A stretch of DNA of 61,935 bases from Lentilactobacillus kisonensis DSM 19906 = JCM 15041 (GTDB lineage Bacteria; Bacillota; Bacilli; Lactobacillales; Lactobacillaceae), in the NCBI RefSeq assembly GCF_001434135.1, contig NZ_AZEB01000018.1, positions 1 through 61,935 of the forward strand, written 5' to 3'. Below the pieces are notes generated by a model. That model worked only from the letters and a program-made list of their open reading frames with translations. It made no database searches and had not been told where the DNA came from. Shown in pieces: positions 51,502 through 59,697 of this stretch; the stretch's first letter is position 1, and every line of letters begins with the position of its first letter. The translations under genes were made by a program, and so were the position numbers.

Positions 51502-51579
51502 ATGTATGTGGGTGATTCTTTGACTAGTGCTTTGAAATCCCTCATCGTCAGGTTATTCCCATGTATATGGGGATAACCC
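51491..51579 (+). CRISPR. Relic of two CRISPR repeats
   Basis: GTGTTTTCCATATGTATGTG (51491-51518 in full) and GTTATTCCCATGTATATGGG (51552-51579 in full) resemble the array repeat and are exactly 61 bp apart, the period of the intact array, with a 33-bp spacer-like segment between. They are separated from repeat 7 by about 980 bp containing two genes. Confidence 0.7.
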
Positions 51580-51614
51580 TCTAGGATATTATCCAACTCA
51601 AAGAAGGCAGATTG

Positions 51615-51648
51615 TCGTTCTCAGTGCGCACGGACTGAGAACGATTTT
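51615..51648. terminator. Hairpin terminator
   Basis: TCGTTCTCAGT / ACTGAGAACGA followed by TTTT. A second hairpin overlaps its end. Confidence 0.6.
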
Positions 51649-51705
51649 AAAGAGGCTCGACATTAAACTCCTATGTTAGAAGTTTGATATCGGACCTCTT
51701 TTGCT
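51648..51705. terminator. Second hairpin terminator
   Basis: AAAGAGG at the base pairs with CCTCTTTT, with inner AAACT/AGTTT. It can end transcripts of the converging CAP gene (reading left) or of the array (reading right). Confidence 0.5.
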
Positions 51706-51772
51706 AATTTTAGAAAGTTGCATATAATATTACAAAATGTACCAGTATCTCGATAAGAAGTGTGGTCGGAAA

Positions 51773-52588
51773 TCAATACGATCCCGACCCAGTTGCGCCC
51801 TTTAATTCAAACAACTGTGCCATCATCCCCGAACCATCTGCGTGAAAGCTAAACGCTGGTTCACTGTAAGTGGCCCAGTTATTCAACTCTGTATCTCGGT
51901 GTTCTTGATCACACGTTAACAACTCATGACTAGCGGTTTGAGCCGTTTTTTTGTAGGAAACTAAGCCGTTACTATTGTACGTTAACATCGCACCTAATCC
52001 AGTATTGACTGTTGCAATTCCCGTTGGCAGGAAGTATGCAGGCAAAACTGCCATTACTTCAGCGTAGCCACTTAGGTTAGCGTTGTAAGATTGGCCGTTT
52101 GGACGGACATGGCTGGTTTGCTGCCATAGTTCTTTTGATCGTACGATGGCTTTTGATTTGAGGGACTTGTTATGCTTAAACGGTTTTAGCCCTTTGGTAG
52201 CTCGATAGGCGTTAATCTGTTTTAGATATTGAGTTTCTACCTTGCGGGCCAGGGTTGACTCCTTTATGTACTTTACGGTAAGCGTGTCCGGCAGCTGATC
52301 GTAAGTGTAATCTTGCTGCAGCTTGTATGGCACGTATCCCTTAACTTTTTTAACATACCCTTTAGAAGATGCATAGCCGGTTGCTGAATAGGCGAGCCCT
52401 GAACCAAATGCGGAAACACCGTTTGCTGAACGATGATAGGTCAAGGGTGCTCGTACCTGTTGACCAGTCGTTGAAACATAGTTAACCTGCATCGTCTTAA
52501 CCGTTTGTGCTTTCGCAGTCGAAATAGAAATTCCTAGAATCCCAAGCACAACGCTGAGCAGGGTCAGCACTTTATAGATTGATTTCAC
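51773..52588 (-). CDS. Secreted CAP/SCP-like domain protein
   Basis: A 271-residue exported protein: signal peptide VLTLLSVVLGILGISISTAKA (residues 7-27, cleavage after AKA), a short MucBP-like strand region (MQVNYVSTTGQQVRAPLTY), then a CAP-like C-terminal domain from about residue 115: QYLKQINAYRATKGLKPF, KSLKSKAIVRSKELWQQTSHVRPNG and SHELLTCDQEHRDTELNNW. The family's usual His and Glu residues are at least partly present. Role in lactobacilli is unknown, possibly wall-associated. Its 5' leader contains a shrunken palindromic element (copy I), 23 bp before the start. Confidence 0.7.
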   Translation of the reverse strand: MKSIYKVLTLLSVVLGILGISISTAKAQTVKTMQVNYVSTTGQQVRAPLTYHRSANGVSAFGSGLAYSATGYASSKGYVKKVKGYVPYKLQQDYTYDQLPDTLTVKYIKESTLARKVETQYLKQINAYRATKGLKPFKHNKSLKSKAIVRSKELWQQTSHVRPNGQSYNANLSGYAEVMAVLPAYFLPTGIATVNTGLGAMLTYNSNGLVSYKKTAQTASHELLTCDQEHRDTELNNWATYSEPAFSFHADGSGMMAQLFELKGATGSGSY

Positions 52589-52610
52589 ATTAATTCCCCC
52601 TTAAAAATAA

Positions 52611-52662
52611 GTGAGCGGATCCAAGGTGCTTACACTCCGATTGTTGCTTGGAGGCGCTATTC
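52611..52662. repeat. Palindromic element, copy I (internally deleted)
   Basis: Only about 52 bp: GTGAGCGG, CCAAG, then GGTGCTTACACTCCG and CTTGGAGGC. The apical part and one middle arm are missing, but the outer CCAAG/CTTGG pairing is kept. It lies upstream of the CAP gene at the same distance as full copies. Confidence 0.65.
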
Positions 52663-52853
52663 GAAAAACATCACAAATTACTAGATGCTTTTATTGTAAC
52701 AAATTCACCAGTCGTTGTTGTGAAAATTCAGTGATAAGATTAAGAAATTATTTGATGATTATTATTTAAGATTAGCAAGTAATCCACCACAGCCTTTCTA
52801 CAATTCCTTTAATAATGGGCAATGCGGAATGTAAAATAAATTATGACTAACGG

Positions 52854-52882
52854 TTGACAGATGCTCAAAAATGAATTATGGT
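52854..52882 (+). promoter_or_regulatory. Promoter of the second T-box unit
   Basis: -35 TTGACA (52854-52859), 17-bp spacer, -10 TATGGT (52877-52882), placed about 30 bp before the T-box Stem I. Confidence 0.55.
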
Positions 52883-52904
52883 ATTTACATTAAATGTTGA
52901 TGAG

Positions 52905-53184
52905 AGAACATAAAAGCATTGAGAAAGAAAGTAGCGCATAAAATTGTTGGGTAGCGAACCTGGATGAGTGAAAGCAGGGACAACGGTTTGTGAGTGAAAA
53001 TCACTTTTGAGCTATGGGCTGAACAAAGTAAGCAACCATCGGTACGCAACCGTTATAGATGCGGCAAATCGTAATCCTTAAACATTGAGGGTTGCCGTTT
53101 GTGTGAGGCTTTTTTAGCAAACAAAGGTGGTACCGTGCGTGAGCGCCCTTTCAGAGAGTAAATTCTCTGGAAGGGCGCTTTTTT
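52905..53184 (+). promoter_or_regulatory. T-box leader upstream of a peptidase gene
   Basis: AGTA on the 5' side of Stem I (52929 onward), distal CCTG...CAGG stem, specifier segment GTGAAAATCAC with AUC (53000-53002, Ile) followed by A, a canonical T-box AAAGGTGGTACCGTGCG (53123-53139) and the terminator AGCGCCCTT (53142-53150)/AAGGGCGCT (53171-53179) with TTTTTT. UGGU in the T-box fits the A73 of tRNA-Ile. It should raise expression of the peptidase and peptide-binding genes when isoleucyl-tRNA is uncharged. Specifier by eye only. Confidence 0.85.
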
Positions 53185-53201
53185 CTCGTCAACATTAATA
53201 A

Positions 53202-53319
53202 TAGGACAGCTGCGCAAAGCAGGGATCTGCGCGTAAGCACCTCTACCAAAAATCCCAGAACCGGGATTCCCGGTAGAGGAGACTTACACTCCGATCCCTA
53301 ACCGCTTTGCTCCGCTCAC
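53202..53319. repeat. 118-bp palindromic element, copy J
   Basis: TAGGACAGC to CCGCTCAC. Apical CCTCTACC/GGTAGAGG, middle GCGTAAG/CTTACAC with a wobble. Tandem with copy K, between the T-box terminator and the peptidase gene. Confidence 0.85.
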
Positions 53320-53327
53320 TTTATTTT

Positions 53328-53446
53328 TAGGACAGCTGCGCAAAGCAGAAACTTCCATATAAGCACCTTGTTCAAAAATTCCAAGCCCAGGAATTCTTGA
53401 CCAAGGAGACTTATATTCCAGTTTCAAAGCGCTTTGCTCCGCTCAC
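53328..53446. repeat. 119-bp palindromic element, copy K
   Basis: TAGGACAGC to CCGCTCAC, ending 20 bp before the peptidase ATG and just before its GAGGAGG. Apical arms CCTTGTTCA/TGACCAAGG show two mismatches. Confidence 0.85.
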
Positions 53447-53466
53447 TTATACGAGGAGGTAGTTAG

Positions 53467-54369
53467 ATGCAAGCAGGTAGTCGAATTGTAACGTTAGCAA
53501 ATGGGTTCCATTTATTTACCAGAACAGTTGGTCAAGGTGATGTGAAGTTACTTTGCGTTCATGGTGGACCGGGTAGTAATCACGAAGAGTTTGAAAACTT
53601 TGGTGATCGGCTGGCAAAATACGGTGTTCAGGTATCAATGTATGATCAATTAGGATCGTTTTACTCTGACCAACCGGATTTTACGCAAAAAGATAATCAA
53701 AAGTACTTAACACTTGATTACTATTTATCGGAGCTAGAAGAGGTTAGGCAAAAGCTGGGCTTAGATCACTTTTATCTGTTAGGGCATTCTTGGGGCGGGC
53801 TATTAGCTCAAGAGTACGCGTTGAAATATGGCGATCATCTCAAAGGTGTGGTGGTCATGAGCATGATTGACAACATTGCGGAATATACCGTCCATATTAA
53901 TCAGCTGCGGGAAAAGACGTTTTCGAAGTTTGACGTCAATTATATGAAGGACGTTGAAGCTCATGAACGCTTTGATGACCCTAAATACAAAGAGCTGGTG
54001 GCAGAACTTTATAAGATTTACGTCAATCGTCATCCGGAAAAAGCGCCACATCATCTGGTCGAAACCATGGCGACCCCGGTTTATAACCATTTTCAGGGTA
54101 ACAACGAATTTGTCATGGTAGGAACTTTAAATGGCTGGGATCGCCGAGCCGATATTCACAACATCACGGTCCCAACCTTGTTGACATTTGGCGATCATGA
54201 CACGATGCCGTTGGCAACCGCTCAAAGAATGCATGAGCAAATTCCTCATTCACGGTTGGTACTAACTCCGGATGGTGGTCACTGTCATAGCGTCGACAAT
54301 CCGGACGCATTCTTTAGCACGTTGGGTGAGTTTTTAATGGATGTTGAAGATGGTGAGTTTAGAGATTAA
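53467..54369 (+). CDS. Proline iminopeptidase-family alpha/beta hydrolase
   Basis: A 300-residue S33 peptidase. HGGPGSNHEEF near residue 32 is the oxyanion region, GHSWGGLLAQEYA near residue 105 carries the nucleophile Ser, TFGDHDTMP the Asp and GGHCHSVDNP the His. Cytoplasmic, with no signal peptide. It would free N-terminal proline from di- and tripeptides. GAGGAGG precedes the ATG. It is the first gene behind an isoleucine-type T-box, and the next gene encodes an oligopeptide-binding protein, so the unit links peptide uptake and breakdown to amino-acid hunger. Confidence 0.87.
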   Translation: MQAGSRIVTLANGFHLFTRTVGQGDVKLLCVHGGPGSNHEEFENFGDRLAKYGVQVSMYDQLGSFYSDQPDFTQKDNQKYLTLDYYLSELEEVRQKLGLDHFYLLGHSWGGLLAQEYALKYGDHLKGVVVMSMIDNIAEYTVHINQLREKTFSKFDVNYMKDVEAHERFDDPKYKELVAELYKIYVNRHPEKAPHHLVETMATPVYNHFQGNNEFVMVGTLNGWDRRADIHNITVPTLLTFGDHDTMPLATAQRMHEQIPHSRLVLTPDGGHCHSVDNPDAFFSTLGEFLMDVEDGEFRD

Positions 54370-54385
54370 AGGTTCAAAAATATTG

Positions 54386-54504
54386 TAGGACAGCTGCGCA
54401 AAGCAGGGATCTGCGCGTAAGCACCTTCGAGAAAAATTCCAGAACCGGGAATTTCCCTCGAAGGAGACTTACACTCCGATTCCTAAGCGCTTTGCTCCGC
54501 TCAC
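54386..54504. repeat. 119-bp palindromic element, copy L
   Basis: TAGGACAGC to CCGCTCAC, starting 17 bp after the peptidase stop and ending 20 bp before the OppA-type ATG, directly before TTGGAGGG. Apical CCTTCGAG/CTCGAAGG. Confidence 0.85.
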
Positions 54505-54524
54505 TTACTTTTGGAGGGATTTAC

Positions 54525-56144
54525 ATGAAAAAATTATTATTAAGTTTAATGGTTGGGGCTTCAACCGTTTTATTAGCAGCTTGTGGGACTAAGACTTCTA
54601 GTTCCAAACGTAATTCAGTCTCATTGATGCAGACATCTGAACTATTATCACTAGATACGTCCGAGCACGCCGACTTTACGACTTGGAACACCTTGGAAAA
54701 CAGTATGGAAGGCCTATACCGGGCAAATAAAGCAAATGAACCAGCCCCAGCTTCAGCGACATCCGTTGTCAAACCAACTGATCATGGGTTAACCTACACG
54801 TTTCACTTACGCAAAAATGCTAAATGGAGTAATGGTGACCCACTAACAGCTCAGGATTTTGTAACTGCATGGCGGCGTTCAGTGTCACCAACGACTAAAT
54901 CAGGTTACAACTACATATTCTCAGGTATCAAGAATGCTGATGCGATTACAGCAAGCAAGAAATCACCCAAAACGCTTGGTGCATATGCCTTAAACAAACA
55001 TACATTGCAAGTTAAGTTGGAACATCCAATGCCGTATTTTGATAAGATGATGGTTCTGCCAGCATTCTTCCCAGAAAATCCAACTGCCCTTAAAAAGTTT
55101 GGGTCAAAATATGGTACGCAATCAAAATATCTGTATTACAATGGTCCGTTTAAGGTAACAGGTTGGAACGGTACTAACGATAGCTGGACGTTGAAGCGGA
55201 ACAACCACTACTATGATCAAAAAGCCATTCATTTGGATGAGCTTAAGTATAGTGTCGTGAAGGATGCCAATACGGCTCATGAATTATTTGACCAGAAGAA
55301 GTTGGATGATGCCACCATTACTGGAGTGACAGCCAAAGGTCTGCAGCAGAATAAAGATTTGATCCATGAACGCAAGGCCGGAACCTACTATCTGCGGTTG
55401 AATGTAAGAAATGGCAAACCACTGGCAACTCAGAAGATGCGCCAGGCCATCAGCTTAGTACTTAATCGAAAGCAACTAACTAAGGATGTTTTGGCAGATG
55501 GGTCGCAGCCAGCTTATACGTACACAGCGCCTGATCTAGCCAAAGATCCAACAACTGGCAAAGACTTTGCGACAGAAACTAAACCTAGTGACACTTATAA
55601 TGTTGCTAAAGCCAAGCAACTGTGGACTGAGGGAGTTAAAGAGTCGGGTCAAAAAGGGACCGTTAAGATGGCTATTGTGGGTGATGACCAAACAATCACG
55701 AAGAACGTGGCCCAATTTGTTCAAGCCTCAGTTAAAAAATCATTGCCAGGCGCTGACCTCACCGTACGGAGCTTACCAGCCAAGGGACAACAATCTGCCG
55801 AACTCAATGGTGACTTCGATATGGAACAAATTTTCTGGCTTGCGGATTTTGCTGACCCAATCAGTTTTATGGGAATTCTTCAAAGCAGTAATCCCCAAGA
55901 TTATGGGAAGTATAAGGATGCTTACTTTGATAAGCAGTACCAAGAAGCAGAAAGTTCCCACGCTGCTGATGTAAAGCAATACTGGCAGAACATGCGTAAC
56001 CTGCAGGAAAGACTGAATACGACAATGCCAGTGGTGCCACTGTATCAAATGGTGGAAAGTCACTTGGTTAACCCGCGCTTAAAGGGTGTCCTGCGTCATC
56101 CAGTTGGTGAGGACGATTATACCCGAGCTTACTTGAATGAATGA
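54525..56144 (+). CDS. oppA: Oligopeptide ABC transporter substrate-binding lipoprotein
   Basis: A 539-residue SBP family 5 lipoprotein. The signal ends in a lipobox LLAAC (Cys near residue 20). YTFHLRKNAKWSNGDPLTAQDFVTAWRR near residue 90 (the family 5 signature, key residues W, NGDP, DF and W) and the long C-lobe are typical of OppA. It would sit on the outer membrane face and deliver peptides to an Opp permease encoded elsewhere, since no permease or ATPase genes follow. The frame opens 11 codons earlier inside element L, but GGAGGG sets the ATG at 54525. Confidence 0.88.
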   Translation: MKKLLLSLMVGASTVLLAACGTKTSSSKRNSVSLMQTSELLSLDTSEHADFTTWNTLENSMEGLYRANKANEPAPASATSVVKPTDHGLTYTFHLRKNAKWSNGDPLTAQDFVTAWRRSVSPTTKSGYNYIFSGIKNADAITASKKSPKTLGAYALNKHTLQVKLEHPMPYFDKMMVLPAFFPENPTALKKFGSKYGTQSKYLYYNGPFKVTGWNGTNDSWTLKRNNHYYDQKAIHLDELKYSVVKDANTAHELFDQKKLDDATITGVTAKGLQQNKDLIHERKAGTYYLRLNVRNGKPLATQKMRQAISLVLNRKQLTKDVLADGSQPAYTYTAPDLAKDPTTGKDFATETKPSDTYNVAKAKQLWTEGVKESGQKGTVKMAIVGDDQTITKNVAQFVQASVKKSLPGADLTVRSLPAKGQQSAELNGDFDMEQIFWLADFADPISFMGILQSSNPQDYGKYKDAYFDKQYQEAESSHAADVKQYWQNMRNLQERLNTTMPVVPLYQMVESHLVNPRLKGVLRHPVGEDDYTRAYLNE

Positions 56145-56357
56145 TGTTAAGCAGAAATGGATATGAAGTTAGCCAGTGGTGGTTGTTAATTCCATTGACA
56201 GAATCACTTTGTCATAGCCAATAATGCTGAGCACAAGCAGCCATATCCCTGCCACACCGTCGCTGATATTGACCAGATATAAATGCTTGACCATTTTACT
56301 TGATCGCATTATTCTCTAATCAAAGTTGATGGTAAGCACGGTATCAGGAGGTAAGGT

Positions 56358-57497
56358 ATGGCAAATTCCACAGAGCGCCATCAAAACGGTCAAGAAACTG
56401 ATTATGCTTCAAAAGACTACTTTGATTTGATGGTTAAGTATTGGCGAGCAGCGAACTACATTTCGGTTGGTCAGTTGTATTTACAGGACAATCCATTGTT
56501 GAAACGGCCATTGACTAAAGCGGACGTCAAGTTTCACCCGATCGGTCACTGGGGTACGATTGCCGGTCAGAATTTTATTTATACGCATTTGAATCGAATT
56601 ATTAAGAAATATCATCTAAATATGTTCTATGTCGAAGGGTCCGGTCATGGCGGTCAGGTGATGGTATCTAATTCATACCTTGATGGCAGCTACACGACTA
56701 TTTATCCAAATATCACCCAGGATGAAGCCGGCTTGCAGCGGCTGTTCAAGCGTTTCTCGTATCCAGGTGGTGTGGCTTCTCATGCCGATGCCAAGACGCC
56801 TGGCTCCATTCATGAAGGTGGCGAGTTGGGGTACTCGTTGTCGCATGGTGTTGGGGCGATTTTTGATAACCCTGACGTTATCGCTGCCGTTGAAATTGGT
56901 GATGGTGAGGCGGAGACTGGGCCACTAGCAGCTTCGTGGTTTTCGAACGTCTTCATTAACCCGGTTAAGGATGGGGCGGTATTGCCAATTCTGAACCTTA
57001 ATGGTTTTAAAATCGCTAATCCAACCATTTTGTCACGTAAGTCAGATGAAGAATTAACAAAGTACTTCGAGGGGATGGGCTGGGAGCCGGCCTTTGTTGA
57101 GGGCGATGATGCTGAAAAACTGACGCCAGTCATGGCTAAAGCAATGGATTCAGCTGTTGAAAAGATTCATATGATCCAAAAGAATGCTCGTGAAGGATCC
57201 GCGGACGATGCCAAACGGCCAGTGTGGCCAATTATTATCTTTCGGGCGCCCAAAGGTTGGACTGGTCCAAAGGAATGGGATGGCAAGCCGATCGAAGGAT
57301 CATTTAGAGCCCACCAAATCCCAATTCCCGTTGATTCAGAGCACATGACACATGCTGATGCGTTGGTTAGTTGGCTTAAGTCATATAAAGCTGAAGAATT
57401 ATTTGATGAAAATGGGACGCTGAAGCCGGAAATTCGAGCAACCACGCCGACCGGGAATGCGAGAATGGCCGCCAATCCAATTACCAACGGTGGCTAG
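56358..57497 (+). CDS. Phosphoketolase N-terminal part (TPP-binding domain)
   Basis: 379 residues ending at the amber codon after NPITNGG. AGGAGG precedes the ATG. It carries the TPP pyrophosphate loop (near residue 175) and GHWG (near 58), but lacks the pyrimidine-domain Glu and C-terminal domain, so alone it should be inactive. Confidence 0.6.
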   Translation: MANSTERHQNGQETDYASKDYFDLMVKYWRAANYISVGQLYLQDNPLLKRPLTKADVKFHPIGHWGTIAGQNFIYTHLNRIIKKYHLNMFYVEGSGHGGQVMVSNSYLDGSYTTIYPNITQDEAGLQRLFKRFSYPGGVASHADAKTPGSIHEGGELGYSLSHGVGAIFDNPDVIAAVEIGDGEAETGPLAASWFSNVFINPVKDGAVLPILNLNGFKIANPTILSRKSDEELTKYFEGMGWEPAFVEGDDAEKLTPVMAKAMDSAVEKIHMIQKNAREGSADDAKRPVWPIIIFRAPKGWTGPKEWDGKPIEGSFRAHQIPIPVDSEHMTHADALVSWLKSYKAEELFDENGTLKPEIRATTPTGNARMAANPITNGG

Positions 57498-57509
57498 GAG
57501 CAGAAGCAG

Positions 57510-58763
57510 TTGGATTTGCCGGACTGGCGCGATTATGCTTTGGATAATTCAAAACGCGGTACTGGTGAAGGTGGCCAGGATATGCTGGAACTAGGAAAAT
57601 TCTTGCGGGATGTGATTCAACGTAATCCAGATAACTTCCGCTTATTTGGGCCGGACGAGACGGCGTCTAATCAACTTCAAGACGCCTTTGAAGTCACAAA
57701 GCGGCAATGGCTGGATCCCATTGAAATGGCAAACGATCAGTGGATGGGCGCAAGCGGGCGAATCATTGACTCACAGCTTTCAGAGCATCAAGACGAGGGC
57801 TGGCTTGAAGGCTATACATTGACTGGCCGTCATGGCGTCTTTGCAAGTTACGAAGCCTTTTTGCGGGTGGTTGATTCGATGCTGACCCAGTACTTCAAAT
57901 GGATTCGGGAAGCCGATGAACAAACTTGGCGAAAGAAGTACCCGTCATTGAACATTATTTCGTCGTCAACCTCATTTCAGCAGGATCATAATGGTTACTC
58001 ACATCAGGACCCAGGGATTTTAACCCATTTAGCCGAAAAGAAGCCCAAGTACATTCGTGAATATTTGCCAGCTGATGCTAATAGTTTGTTAGCGGTGATG
58101 CATCACGCGTTAAATATGAAACAAACCCTGAACATCACGGTTGCGTCCAAACATCTGCGACCACAATTCTACTCAGTTCAAGAAGCTGAACAGTTGGTTG
58201 ACCAAGGGTTAAAAGTGATTGATTGGGCAAGCACCACAAAACCGGGTGAAGTGCCCGATGTTGTGATGGCTGCTGCTGGAACTGAGCCAAATATGGAAAG
58301 CTTAGCGGCAATTGATATTTTGCACGACCAGTTCCCAGATTTGAAGATTCGCTTCATTAACGTGGTCGATTTACTTAAGTTACGGTCGCCACAGTCGGAT
58401 CCGCGGGGATTAAGTGATGCTGAATTTGACAATTATTTCACCAAGGATAAGCCGGTTATCTTTGCCTTTCACGGGTATGAAGATTTGATTGAGAGCCTAT
58501 TTTTCCGGCGTCATAACGGTAATTTGCATGTTCATGGTTATCGTGAGGATGGCGACATCACAACCCCATTTGATATGCGGGTGCTCAATGCCTTGGACCG
58601 TTTCCACTTGGCTAAGGAAGTCGCTCAAGATGTCTTTGGTGAACAATCAGCTGAATTCACTTCTAAGATGGATGATAAATTACAACAACACCATGATTAC
58701 ATTCGTCAAAACGGTGCTGACTTGCCGGGGATCTTGAATTGGGAATGGAAAGAGTTGAAATGA
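57510..58763 (+). CDS. Phosphoketolase C-terminal part
   Basis: 417 residues from a TTG that stands 9 nt after TAGGAG, the stop codon itself forming part of this ribosome-site-like sequence. It begins [12 protein letters not shown] and contains the central and C-terminal domains. It could be made by reinitiation, giving a two-subunit phosphoketolase; this is inference. Confidence 0.55.
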   Translation: MDLPDWRDYALDNSKRGTGEGGQDMLELGKFLRDVIQRNPDNFRLFGPDETASNQLQDAFEVTKRQWLDPIEMANDQWMGASGRIIDSQLSEHQDEGWLEGYTLTGRHGVFASYEAFLRVVDSMLTQYFKWIREADEQTWRKKYPSLNIISSSTSFQQDHNGYSHQDPGILTHLAEKKPKYIREYLPADANSLLAVMHHALNMKQTLNITVASKHLRPQFYSVQEAEQLVDQGLKVIDWASTTKPGEVPDVVMAAAGTEPNMESLAAIDILHDQFPDLKIRFINVVDLLKLRSPQSDPRGLSDAEFDNYFTKDKPVIFAFHGYEDLIESLFFRRHNGNLHVHGYREDGDITTPFDMRVLNALDRFHLAKEVAQDVFGEQSAEFTSKMDDKLQQHHDYIRQNGADLPGILNWEWKELK

Positions 58764-58861
58764 GGACTGACTACTGAATGATGATTGGCATCCTTTAATA
58801 ACAAAATGAAGAAATCTCTTTGCCTGGTGGGGTGAAGGGGCTTTTTTTCAAGGTGCTTTTA

Positions 58862-58890
58862 TTGACTTATGTAGACACATTGGATATACT
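58862..58890 (+). promoter_or_regulatory. Promoter of the second mazEF unit
   Basis: -35 TTGACT (58862-58867), 17-bp spacer, -10 TATACT (58885-58890). ATGTAGA occurs in and after the promoter (58869 and 58909) and may be a MazE-binding repeat. Confidence 0.65.
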
Positions 58891-58938
58891 ATTTACGAAA
58901 AATGTAGATTTTATATTCAGTGAAGGAGGCGTGATATC

Positions 58939-59211
58939 ATGAATGAACTTATAAAAGATGATGGTCAAACTAAGTTATCTAAGTGGGGGAATTCCAGCGC
59001 AACGCGAATTCCAGCTAAGCTGATTGAGGAGCTCGGTTGGAAGGATAATGAAAATTTGGCGATCAAGATCGAACATAATACATTGGTTTTAAAACCAATT
59101 TCTAAACGCCCTACCGATATTCATGAATTATTTGCCGGTTGGCAAGATGATGGCAAAAAGGATACAGAGATGGACTGGGGGAGAAGCCAAGGACATGAAG
59201 TCAAATGGTAA
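58939..59211 (+). CDS. mazE: MazE-type antitoxin (AbrB fold)
   Basis: A 90-residue protein with an AbrB/MazE DNA-binding domain at residues 13-45 (LSKWGNSSATRIPAKLIEEL) and an acidic C-terminal tail (WQDDGKKDTEMDWG) for toxin binding. AAGGAGG precedes the ATG. It overlaps the following mazF by 7 nt. The sequence is closer to standard MazE than the unit at 6023-6253, so the two modules are probably independent acquisitions rather than a recent duplication. Confidence 0.88.
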   Translation: MNELIKDDGQTKLSKWGNSSATRIPAKLIEELGWKDNENLAIKIEHNTLVLKPISKRPTDIHELFAGWQDDGKKDTEMDWGRSQGHEVKW

Positions 59212-59543
59212 CACAAGGTGATATCTTTATCGTAAACTTTAATCCCAGTAAAGGTCACGAACAAATGTCCCAACGCCCAGCAATTGCGTTGAGTAACGAT
59301 TTAGTGGCTCGAAGTAGCAACATGACAATTGTGGCACCGATTAGTAGTACCTCAAGGCATTATCCGATGTATTATTTCCTTCAAACCACTAAAAAAATTC
59401 ACGGCCAAGTGTTGTTAGATCAAACGATTGCTTTGGATTTGAATGCCCGAGGTGTTACTGACAGTGACATTGTCGAACACATTTCAAACCAAGAACTTGA
59501 AGAGATCATTTATCGGTATAAATTATTATTTTCAATCGATTGA
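59205..59543 (+). CDS. mazF: MazF toxin endoribonuclease
   Basis: A 112-residue PemK/MazF protein: GDIFIVNFNPSKGHEQMSQRPAIALSN (residues 4-30, key Gln-Arg-Pro), VAPISSTSRHYPMY with the conserved Thr/Ser, and VLLDQTIALDLNARGV. It would cut single-stranded RNA at a short motif unless bound by the upstream antitoxin. Start overlaps mazE. A terminator follows at 59606. Confidence 0.9.
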   Translation: MVTQGDIFIVNFNPSKGHEQMSQRPAIALSNDLVARSSNMTIVAPISSTSRHYPMYYFLQTTKKIHGQVLLDQTIALDLNARGVTDSDIVEHISNQELEEIIYRYKLLFSID

Positions 59544-59605
59544 AGTATGAACGTACGGATCTGAATCGAGACTGAAAATAGCCGCTTAGATTTCTGAATC
59601 TAACG

Positions 59606-59637
59606 AAAAAACCATTCCAAATTAGGAATGGCTTTTT
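59606..59637. terminator. Bidirectional terminator
   Basis: AAAAACCATTCC / GGAATGGCTTTTT around AAATTA, between the converging mazF and secreted-protein genes. Confidence 0.85.
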
Positions 59638-59697
59638 CATTAAACGATAGGATTTTGTCGACTACTACAACCGGTTGCTAGTGATTCAGGAGAATTC

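Larger units (their letters stand above)
56358..58763 (+). pseudogene. xpk: Xylulose-5-phosphate/fructose-6-phosphate phosphoketolase, interrupted by an in-frame amber codon
   Basis: The two open frames 56358-57497 and 57510-58763 are in the same reading frame and are separated only by TAG at 57495-57497 plus four codons. Without the stop the protein would be 801 residues, normal for phosphoketolase. All hallmarks remain: [11 protein letters not shown], the TPP loop [33 protein letters not shown] and the C-terminal FHGYEDL. The enzyme splits xylulose-5-phosphate into acetyl phosphate and glyceraldehyde-3-phosphate. TAG could be a TTG mutation. TAGGAG then a TTG 9 nt on could allow restart. 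A sequencing error is possible. Confidence 0.8.

Noticed and set aside
54492-54524. Upstream start for the OppA-type lipoprotein
   Set aside because: It is inside element L and would bury the lipoprotein signal; GGAGGG supports 54525.
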